The notes under the pieces: model-generated
Database searches by the model: none
What the model saw: the letters and a program-made list of their open reading frames with translations, nothing else
Told to the model about the DNA's origin: nothing
Translations under genes and position numbers: made by a program
Shown: piece by piece, positions 6,301 to 11,068 of the stretch
Numbering within the stretch: position 1 is the stretch's first letter
Layout of the letters: every line of letters begins with the position of its first letter
Source of the DNA: Rhodospirillales bacterium
GTDB lineage: Bacteria > Pseudomonadota > Alphaproteobacteria > Acetobacterales > Acetobacteraceae
Length of the DNA stretch: 11,068 nucleotides
Assembly: GCA_028866445.1 (NCBI GenBank)
Contig: JAGWIE010000021.1
Coordinates: forward strand, 1 to 11,068
Direction of reading: 5' to 3'

Positions 6301-7359
6301 ATGTCCGCACAATGTGAAACCCCAGCCGCGACGCAGATGAGCATCTTTGAACGCTTTCTGAGTGTATGGGTATTTTTATGCATCATCGTTGGAATATTGG
6401 TGGGCCAGATGGCGCCTGGGCTGTTCCAGGCCATTGGCCATATGGAAGTTGCCCAAGTTAATCTTCCGGTTGGGTTGCTGATCTGGATCATGATCATCCC
6501 CATGCTGATGAAGGTTGATTTCGCGGCACTGCACGAGGTTAAACAGCATGTGCGCGGCATTGGCGTGACGCTGTTCGTCAACTGGATGGTCAAGCCGTTC
6601 TCCATGGCGCTGTTGGCCTCGCTGTTCATCGGGCATTTGTTCCGCCCTTTGCTGCCGCCTGGGCAGATTGATAGCTATATCGCCGGGTTAATTCTGCTTG
6701 CCGCAGCGCCATGCACGGCCATGGTGTTTGTGTGGAGCCGCCTTTCAAATGGCGACCCGTTGTTTACGCTTTCACAGGTGGCGTTGAATGACACCATCAT
6801 GGTGTTCGCCTTCGCGCCGATTGTCGGGCTGTTGTTGGGGCTGTCGTCGATTACTGTTCCCTGGGCCACGTTACTCACATCTGTGGGGCTTTACATCGTT
6901 TTGCCGGTGATTGTGGCACAACTCTGGCGTCGTAATTTATTAAGGCGTGGGCAGGCGTTTTTTAACACGGCAATGGATAGAATTGGGCCATGGTCCATCC
7001 TCGCTTTGCTGCTCACTCTGGTGCTATTGTTCGCGTTTCAGGGGCAGGAAATTATCAGGCAGCCACTCGTTATCGCGTTGTTGGCGGTGCCAATTCTGGT
7101 GCAGGTGTTTTTTAATGCAGCACTGGCCTATGGGCTTAACCGCGCGCTGGGCGAGGCGCATAACATCGCCTGCCCCTCAGCATTGATCGGTGCCTCGAAT
7201 TTTTTTGAGCTGGCTGTCGCGGCGGCGATCAGCCTGTTCGGCTTTAATTCAGGCGCTGCATTGGCAACAGTGGTTGGCGTGTTGATTGAAGTGCCGGTAA
7301 TGTTGTTAACCGTCAAACTCGTGATGGCAACTCAAAACTGGTATGAACGCGGCGGCTAA
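6301..7359 (+). CDS. acr3: Arsenite efflux transporter of the Acr3 family
   Basis: This inner-membrane arsenite exporter has 352 residues and about ten hydrophobic segments (first about 20-38, then 56-71, 88-110, 128-146, 160-183 and onward). It belongs to the Acr3 family in the bile/arsenite/riboflavin transporter superfamily, not the ArsB family. LLAAAPCTAMVFVWS (residues 132-146) holds the conserved C138, and ASNFFELAVA (298-307) holds E303. These match the essential Cys129 and Glu305 described for the Alkaliphilus metalliredigens transporter. AAGGAA at 6291-6296 is well placed for ATG 6301 and overlaps the arsC stop codon, so translation is probably coupled. It is often annotated as arsB. 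The gene order arsR-arsC-acr3 forms a complete arsenate-detoxification route. Confidence 0.95.
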   Translation: MSAQCETPAATQMSIFERFLSVWVFLCIIVGILVGQMAPGLFQAIGHMEVAQVNLPVGLLIWIMIIPMLMKVDFAALHEVKQHVRGIGVTLFVNWMVKPFSMALLASLFIGHLFRPLLPPGQIDSYIAGLILLAAAPCTAMVFVWSRLSNGDPLFTLSQVALNDTIMVFAFAPIVGLLLGLSSITVPWATLLTSVGLYIVLPVIVAQLWRRNLLRRGQAFFNTAMDRIGPWSILALLLTLVLLFAFQGQEIIRQPLVIALLAVPILVQVFFNAALAYGLNRALGEAHNIACPSALIGASNFFELAVAAAISLFGFNSGAALATVVGVLIEVPVMLLTVKLVMATQNWYERGG

Positions 7360-7385
7360 GTTTCACCTAAGTCTCTTCCCGTAAA

Positions 7386-7430
7386 ACAGTTACGCGGCGC
7401 TGGGCAAAACCAGCGCCCCAATTAAACTGT
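7386..7430 (+). promoter_or_regulatory. Two-tier hairpin between acr3 and the PepSY gene
   Basis: GGCGCTGG (7396-7403) and CCAGCGCC (7410-7417) form a perfect 8-bp stem with loop GCAAAA. Outside it, ACAGTT (7386-7391) can pair with AACTGT (7425-7430). There is no U-tract. The outer arm ends 5 nt before the GGAG (7435-7438) of the next gene, so it may be a weak terminator for the ars operon or a structure that limits entry into the downstream gene. Confidence 0.45.
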
Positions 7431-7445
7431 CAACGGAGACTGAGA

Positions 7446-7916
7446 ATGAAGTTGTTATGCCCCACTCTTTCGCTTGGTGCATTCGCCGTCCTCGCCGGGC
7501 TTGCTGGCCCCGCGCTTGCTGATTCCCCTTCCGCCTCGCATTCAATGGCGCAGCTTGGCCAGCGCCACGTTAATAATGCTACGGATACCGGCTATCCGGA
7601 GGCCGGGCTTGCCAGCGTACCATCCTCCGCGCATTCCATGATGCAGGCCGGACAACGCCATCAAAATTATGCTATGGTACAGGCTGCTCAAAATGTGACA
7701 GGAAGCCCCAAGCTTGACTATAATCAGGCGTTACAGATCGCCTTAAAGGCCCAGCCGGGCAGCGTTGTGAATGAAGAGCTGGAAAATGAACAAGGCGGTA
7801 GCGGTTTGCGCTATTCTTTCGATGTCAAAGTTGGCGCAGACACCCATGAGGTCGGCGTGGACGCCATGAACGGCGCATTGCTTGAAAACAGCGTTGAAGG
7901 CCCAAATCCCGATTAA
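7446..7916 (+). CDS. Exported small PepSY-domain protein with duplicated HSMxQxGQRH motif
   Basis: The 156-residue protein starts with a signal peptide, probably cleaved after ALA (residue 25 or 26), so it is likely periplasmic. Residues 29-45 and 60-76 repeat with a 31-residue period: SASHSMAQLGQRHVNNA and SSAHSMMQAGQRHQNYA, sharing HSMxQxGQRHxNxA. Residues about 90-152 look like one PepSY repeat: LDYNQALQIALKAQPGSV, an RYSFDVKV strand, then HEVGVDAMNGALLE. PepSY domains are often inhibitory or ligand-binding modules in exported proteins; the function here is unknown. His, Met and Gln in the repeats could bind metal, but that is speculation. GGAG at 7435-7438 supports ATG 7446. It follows acr3 by 86 nt and may or may not share its transcript. 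Confidence 0.85.
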   Translation: MKLLCPTLSLGAFAVLAGLAGPALADSPSASHSMAQLGQRHVNNATDTGYPEAGLASVPSSAHSMMQAGQRHQNYAMVQAAQNVTGSPKLDYNQALQIALKAQPGSVVNEELENEQGGSGLRYSFDVKVGADTHEVGVDAMNGALLENSVEGPNPD

Positions 7917-7930
7917 TAACTAACCGATTA

Positions 7931-7969
7931 AACCAGCCTGTCTCGCACAAACGAGGCAGGCGGTTATTT
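7931..7969. terminator. Bidirectional terminator between convergent genes
   Basis: GCCTGTCTCG (7936-7945) pairs with CGAGGCAGGC (7952-7961), a 10-bp stem with one G-T pair and loop CACAAA. On the plus strand GGTTATTT follows; on the minus strand the stem is followed by TGGTTTAAT. It lies between the stop codons of the PepSY gene (7916) and the chorismatase gene (7990), the expected place for a shared terminator. Confidence 0.75.
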
Positions 7970-7988
7970 GGTAAATTTATTTGGTAAA
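7963..7988. repeat. Tandem duplication of a 13-nt unit
   Basis: GTTATTTGGTAAA (7963-7975) is followed directly by TTTATTTGGTAAA (7976-7988); 12 of 13 bases are identical. The repeat runs from the 3' side of the terminator to one base before the stop codon of the chorismatase gene. It is probably a slippage duplication with no clear role. Confidence 0.8.
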
Positions 7989-7989
7989 C

Positions 7990-8991
7990 TCACGCGGCGG
8001 TATAAAAAGCTTCTATTTCCAGCATTAATTCGGCCCGGCAAATCTCGCCGTGCAGATATAGGCGTTGAAAGAAAGCGCCAAAAGCCGAGATCAGTGCAGA
8101 ATCAACCTCGTCTCGAAATGCCGGATTGCGCAAGTAAATTTTAAAAGCCCAGCGCCCCGGAGCGGTTATGCCCGCAGCGCCGATAACAGCGTGCAGATTT
8201 TCGATTGTCTCGGCGATTTGGGCTGGCAGATCGTCTGCATGGCGGCTTTCATGCCCGATAATGCTGGCGGTGCCCGATATGAACATCAGCGGCGTAGCTG
8301 TGGCGTTGTAAATCGAGGCACGGGAAAAACTTGGGCTTTGCGGTCCATAAACCGGCGGGTATGCAAAGGCGCTCACCTGGCGGGGGTTTTCAACCGGGCG
8401 GGCTGGAGCATGAGCAGCTAAAAAGTAAATTGCGGAGGCACCATGAGTCCCGCCAACGCCACTGGCCGCGGGCGGCAACGCTTCGCGCAGCCTTACATCA
8501 AATGCACGCTGGCGGCCAATGTTAAACCAGCGGTATCGTTCGAGCCCGGCGTCTTCACGCGTTATATCCGAAAGGTAATTCCAGAACCGCAAGGGGGCGG
8601 TGAAGCCGGTCGTCTCCAAAAAATCAAAAATCGCGAGATACGTGGCATGGATAGTCTCTTCCAGGTCTTTGCCCCGCGCTTCCTGCAATGCGATTGCTCC
8701 AAACGCAAAATCATCGCTGCAAGTGCCTGTAACCGGGCCAAGGGTTACGGCCCGGCACGGTGATGAGGTTTGCCAAAGCTCCAGCATCGCGCCGCCAGCG
8801 GTTGGCTTTAGTGGCGCGGAGATAAAGGGGCAGGGTGGCGGCAGAAAATCCGGCCGCTCCGTGCCATAACCCACCACGCCTAATAGTTTGGATATATCGG
8901 CGCATTGCGCGCGTGCGCTGGAAAGGTCGAGATAAGAAACATCCAGGGCAATATCGCCAAGTTGTTTCTGGTCGTTGGCTGCGTCCGGCAT
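7990..8991 (-). CDS. Chorismatase (FkbO/Hyg5/XanB2-like chorismate hydrolase or lyase)
   Basis: Proteins of this family act on chorismate. FkbO-type enzymes give a dihydroxycyclohexadiene carboxylate; Hyg5-type give 3-hydroxybenzoate; XanB2 gives 3- and 4-hydroxybenzoate. The call rests on the conserved blocks, numbered from GTG 8997: LRFWNYLSDI (136-145), RYRWFNIGRQRAF (154-166), PAASGVGG (176-183), NPRQVSAFAYPPVYGPQSPS (204-223), MFISGTASIIGHESRHADD (238-256) and the C-terminal CRAELMLEIEAFY (320-332). C320 and E327 are seven apart, as are Hyg5 C327 and E334 as I recall them, which hints at a hydroxybenzoate-forming type. ATG 8991 has GGGTGAG 5 nt upstream and gives 333 residues; GTG 8997, directly after the lipoprotein stop codon, is the alternative. 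No pigment or macrolide genes are nearby. The length is normal, and the protein looks intact. Confidence 0.8.
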   Translation of the reverse strand: MPDAANDQKQLGDIALDVSYLDLSSARAQCADISKLLGVVGYGTERPDFLPPPCPFISAPLKPTAGGAMLELWQTSSPCRAVTLGPVTGTCSDDFAFGAIALQEARGKDLEETIHATYLAIFDFLETTGFTAPLRFWNYLSDITREDAGLERYRWFNIGRQRAFDVRLREALPPAASGVGGTHGASAIYFLAAHAPARPVENPRQVSAFAYPPVYGPQSPSFSRASIYNATATPLMFISGTASIIGHESRHADDLPAQIAETIENLHAVIGAAGITAPGRWAFKIYLRNPAFRDEVDSALISAFGAFFQRLYLHGEICRAELMLEIEAFYTAA

Positions 8992-8997
8992 ATCCAC

Positions 8998-9738
8998 TCA
9001 CCCAGGCGGGGAGTTGGTCGCTGCGGCTGGTGCGCTCTGCGTTGCTCCAACAGGAGCAGCTGCGCTGGGCGTCGCGGTTTTGACGGAAGAAGGCGCAGGC
9101 ACTGCCGGGGCGGGGCTGACAGAGGCTGGAGTCGGTGCAGACTCATCCGCCGCGTCGGCAGGCGTTGCCGGTAACGGGTCCGCCACCGCGGCAGGCGGTG
9201 GAAGCGGGTTTAGGTTTATCTCGGTTGACGTCGAACCATTGTTTACAACAACCGGCTTAGTCTCAGCTGCCGGTGGCTGCACCGTATAATCGGGCACAAT
9301 CCTGGCCTGCTGCGAGTCGGAGATAACCAGAACATGCAGCCCCTCTGGCAGCGAGGTTTTGCTGGTCTGCGTCACGGAAACCAGTTTGTCTCCGGTCTCC
9401 TGGACGATATATTCCCAGCCCTTAGTATTTGAAATCGCCTGCGCCGCCGCCGTGCCGCCCACGCCGCCCACCAAAGTGCCGCCGATTGCGCCCAAGGCGG
9501 TAACCACCGGCCCGCCCGCAATCTGCGACCCGGCCACGCCACCGGCAGCGCCGCCAGTGGCAGCGCCAACAATGCCGCTGGCGCTGATCATGACCTGCCG
9601 CACACCGATGATAACCCCCCGCTGTACTGTAGCTTCAACCTGAGCGGCGTTGGACGCATAGGTGTTGGGGGAATAGCCCTGGTGGCATCCGGTCAGAAGA
9701 AGCGGGAGCACAAGAAGGGGAAAAGCCAGGCGGCGCAA
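8998..9738 (-). CDS. SlyB-like glycine-zipper outer-membrane lipoprotein with Pro/Ala-rich tail
   Basis: The signal peptide has RR then AFPLLVLPLL and the lipobox LLTGC, so C18 should be lipidated. Residues about 38-55 read VQRGVIIGVRQVMISASG, followed by a Gly/Ala-rich glycine-zipper pair (GAATGGAAGGVAGSQIAGG, then GAIGGTLVGGVGG, to about 96). A short beta region follows (YIVQETGDKLVSVTQ, ARIVPDY). This is the SlyB/PcpC layout. About 90 residues of Pro, Ala and Ser follow, unusual for SlyB, and could span or contact the cell wall. No ATG start exists. TTG 9738 gives a textbook 17-residue lipoprotein signal and lies about 25 nt after a predicted transcription start. TTG 9771 and GTG 9798 are in-frame alternatives. 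The chorismatase gene follows at once and is probably co-translated. Confidence 0.85.
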   Translation of the reverse strand: MRRLAFPLLVLPLLLTGCHQGYSPNTYASNAAQVEATVQRGVIIGVRQVMISASGIVGAATGGAAGGVAGSQIAGGPVVTALGAIGGTLVGGVGGTAAAQAISNTKGWEYIVQETGDKLVSVTQTSKTSLPEGLHVLVISDSQQARIVPDYTVQPPAAETKPVVVNNGSTSTEINLNPLPPPAAVADPLPATPADAADESAPTPASVSPAPAVPAPSSVKTATPSAAAPVGATQSAPAAATNSPPG

Positions 9739-9769
9739 GGAAAATCCGTATGTTAAGAAAGACGAGTTC

Positions 9770-9798
9770 AATATAATCCTCAGGACATGCTCTGTCAC
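9770..9798 (-). promoter_or_regulatory. Candidate sigma70 promoter for the lipoprotein-chorismatase operon
   Basis: On the minus strand GTGACA (9798-9793; 5 of 6 to consensus), a 17-nt spacer and TATATT (9775-9770; 5 of 6) form a good promoter. Transcription would begin near 9763. That would exclude GTG 9798 and TTG 9771 as start codons and favour TTG 9738. Confidence 0.55.
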
Positions 9799-9822
9799 GC
9801 CTGGGCTGGCTACAGCGTGACA
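9793..9822. promoter_or_regulatory. Perfect 8-bp dyad overlapping the lipoprotein promoter -35
   Basis: TGTCACGC (9793-9800) and GCGTGACA (9815-9822) are perfect inverted repeats around 14 nt. One arm contains the -35 hexamer of the promoter above. No U-tract follows in either direction, so an operator or activator site fits better than a terminator. Confidence 0.45.
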
Positions 9823-9833
9823 AAAGCAAAATT

Positions 9834-9851
9834 TAATTAATCAATTAATTA
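9834..9851. repeat. AT-only palindrome after the ABC permease gene
   Basis: TAATTAAT (9834-9841) and ATTAATTA (9844-9851) flank CA. It ends at the base next to the permease stop codon (TAA at 9854-9852) and stands out in base composition from its surroundings. It could melt easily or serve as a protein site or an AT-rich UP-like element upstream of the lipoprotein promoter. Confidence 0.45.
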
Positions 9852-10613
9852 TTATGGTTTCAATCGATATCCGGTCTTGAACATCCAACCGATCAAAGCA
9901 AGGCAGATCGCCATGAACACGCCGGTGAAGGCAAGGCTGAGCCCAACCCCAATCTCTCCGGTGCCAAAAAAACTCCACCGGAACCCGCTGACCAGATATA
10001 CAACCGGATTAAACAAATTGAGCGTTCGCCAGGGTTGCGGCAGCATGTCGATTGAATAAAACGCGCCACCCAGAAAGGTGAGCGGCGTGATGATAAGAGA
10101 CGGGATGATCGCAAGCTGCTCAAAACTCTGCGCCCATATGCCAATGATGAAGCCGAACAGGCTGAAGGTGATGGCGGTGAGCAGCATGAAGGCGATCATC
10201 CAGCCGGGGTGCAGGATATGCAGCGGCGCAAAAAAAGTCGCAGTGCCCAGAATGATAAGCGCCAGTAAAACTGATTTTGTCGCTGCCGCGCCGACATAAG
10301 CCAGAACAATCTCCATGGCAGAAAGAGGTGCAGCCAGAATTTCATAAATTGTTTTTGTGAATATCGGGAAATAGATGCCGATAGAGGCGTTGCTGACGCT
10401 TTGGGTCAGAATGGTCAGCATGATAAGGCCGGGCACGATAAACGCCCCGTAGCCAACACCGCCGACATGTTGAATACGCGAGCCAATGGCACCCCCAAAT
10501 ACAATAAAATACAAAACAGTGGTGATAACCGGCGTGGCGATGCTCTGCCAGAAGGTGCGGCGCATTCGCGCCATTTCGGCACGGTAAATTGTCCAGATGG
10601 CGTGGTGGTTCAT
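9852..10613 (-). CDS. ABC-2 type transporter permease
   Basis: This is the membrane half of an ABC exporter, 253 residues with about six transmembrane segments (roughly 25-45, 56-76, 106-130, 137-160, 166-187 and 226-246). The ABC-2 family block NPVVYLVSGFRWSFFG (residues 202-217) is plain, preceded by FLGGAFYSIDMLP. It resembles the YadH/NodJ group of permeases; the substrate cannot be read from the sequence. ATG 10613 has GAGAGG about 6 nt upstream and overlaps the ATPase stop codon as ATGA (10613-10610), so the two subunits are translationally coupled. A 113-nt gap with an AT-rich palindrome separates it from the lipoprotein gene. Confidence 0.93.
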   Translation of the reverse strand: MNHHAIWTIYRAEMARMRRTFWQSIATPVITTVLYFIVFGGAIGSRIQHVGGVGYGAFIVPGLIMLTILTQSVSNASIGIYFPIFTKTIYEILAAPLSAMEIVLAYVGAAATKSVLLALIILGTATFFAPLHILHPGWMIAFMLLTAITFSLFGFIIGIWAQSFEQLAIIPSLIITPLTFLGGAFYSIDMLPQPWRTLNLFNPVVYLVSGFRWSFFGTGEIGVGLSLAFTGVFMAICLALIGWMFKTGYRLKP

Positions 10614-11068
10614 GCTGCCTCTCCCACCAGGCCGACGAAGATGTCTTCAAGCGAGCTGCGGCTTGTGTCTAAATCCCGGAAATCTATGCCGAGTTCGCTC
10701 ATGCGGCGTAGCAGGGCTGGAATGCCGTTATCCTCCGCATTGGCATCGAACGCATAGGTCAACACCTGGCCTTGCTCGTCGAGCGCCAGCTCCCACGGGT
10801 CCAGCCCGGCAGGGAGATAGGCAAGCGGGTGTTGCAGCATGAGAGTGAGTTTGCGCTTCCCGAGCTTTTGCATCAGCGCCGAGGTTTTCTCCACCAGCAA
10901 TAGCCGCCCCTCGGCAATTACCCCCACCCGGTCAGACATTTCCTCAGCTTCCTCGATATAGTGGGTCGTGAGAATGATGGTGACGCCTTTATCCCGCAAG
11001 CTGCGGACCAGCGCCCACATATCGCGCCGGAGGTTAACGTCCACACCCGCGGTAGGCTCATCCAGAAA
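10610..11068 (-). CDS. ABC transporter ATP-binding protein, N-terminal part outside window
   Basis: This is the nucleotide-binding subunit partnering the permease encoded next. The frame is open at base 11068, and the 152 visible residues are the C-terminal part. They begin inside the Walker B/D-loop, FLDEPTAGVDVNLR, where the catalytic Glu and the D-loop are intact. The H-loop follows, IILTTHYIEEAEEMSDRVGV, then IAEGRLLL. After it comes an accessory C-terminal region ending in SLEDIFVGLVGEA, usual for the YadG/CcmA-like exporters. Walker A and the signature motif lie beyond the window. Coupling by ATGA to the permease supports one complex, probably a dimer of each subunit, with unknown cargo. 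Confidence 0.95.
   Translation of the reverse strand, partial: FLDEPTAGVDVNLRRDMWALVRSLRDKGVTIILTTHYIEEAEEMSDRVGVIAEGRLLLVEKTSALMQKLGKRKLTLMLQHPLAYLPAGLDPWELALDEQGQVLTYAFDANAEDNGIPALLRRMSELGIDFRDLDTSRSSLEDIFVGLVGEAA

Noticed and set aside
8065..8869. Plus-strand open frames of 64-118 codons
   Set aside because: They are antisense to the chorismatase gene, which has conserved family blocks along its whole length.
1..11068. Insertion sequence, integron, phage, toxin-antitoxin or CRISPR structure
   Set aside because: No transposase, integrase, terminal repeats, regularly spaced repeats or small paired toxin/antitoxin genes could be found; every sizeable stretch is explained by the genes listed.

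Overview
This window looks like chromosomal DNA of a free-living, motile alphaproteobacterium. The G+C content is moderately high (judged by eye, near 58-60%), and the proteins resemble alphaproteobacterial families. The mix of NAD-dependent formate dehydrogenase, formate-tetrahydrofolate ligase and an arsenic operon with an Acr3 pump would fit an acidophilic or methylotroph-like member of the Acetobacteraceae or a relative. That placement is an inference, not something the sequence proves. No mobile element, tRNA, rRNA or CRISPR array was found.

Layout: (i) 1-1176, minus strand: the N-terminal 392 residues of a methyl-accepting chemotaxis protein, cut by the window edge. (ii) 1312-5416, plus strand: a formate/C1 block of a LysR regulator, an NAD+-dependent formate dehydrogenase very like the Pseudomonas sp. 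101 enzyme, and formate-tetrahydrofolate ligase. One enzyme oxidises formate to CO2 plus NADH; the other puts formate into the folate C1 pool. (iii) 5494-7359, plus strand: an arsenic-resistance operon of arsR (C-terminal cysteine type), a thioredoxin-type arsC and acr3. Its first gene has no Shine-Dalgarno sequence and its promoter places the start codon at about +1, so it may be leaderless. (iv) 7446-7916, plus strand: a small exported PepSY protein with a duplicated His/Met/Gln motif.

The plus-strand block ends at a bidirectional hairpin terminator (about 7931-7969) and meets a convergent minus-strand block. Read in its own direction, that block holds the C-terminal part of an ABC ATPase and its ABC-2 permease (ATGA overlap), then a SlyB-like glycine-zipper lipoprotein with a Pro/Ala-rich tail, then a chorismatase of the FkbO/Hyg5/XanB2 family. 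The chorismatase starts within 0-6 nt of the lipoprotein stop codon.

The points most worth a second look are the chorismatase tightly coupled to an envelope lipoprotein, the promoter and dyad in front of that lipoprotein with its probable TTG start, the apparently leaderless arsR with an operator over its start codon, the formate split-point module with two leader or intergenic hairpins, and the motif-repeat PepSY protein behind acr3. I found no clear sign of a wholly new defence or mobile system.
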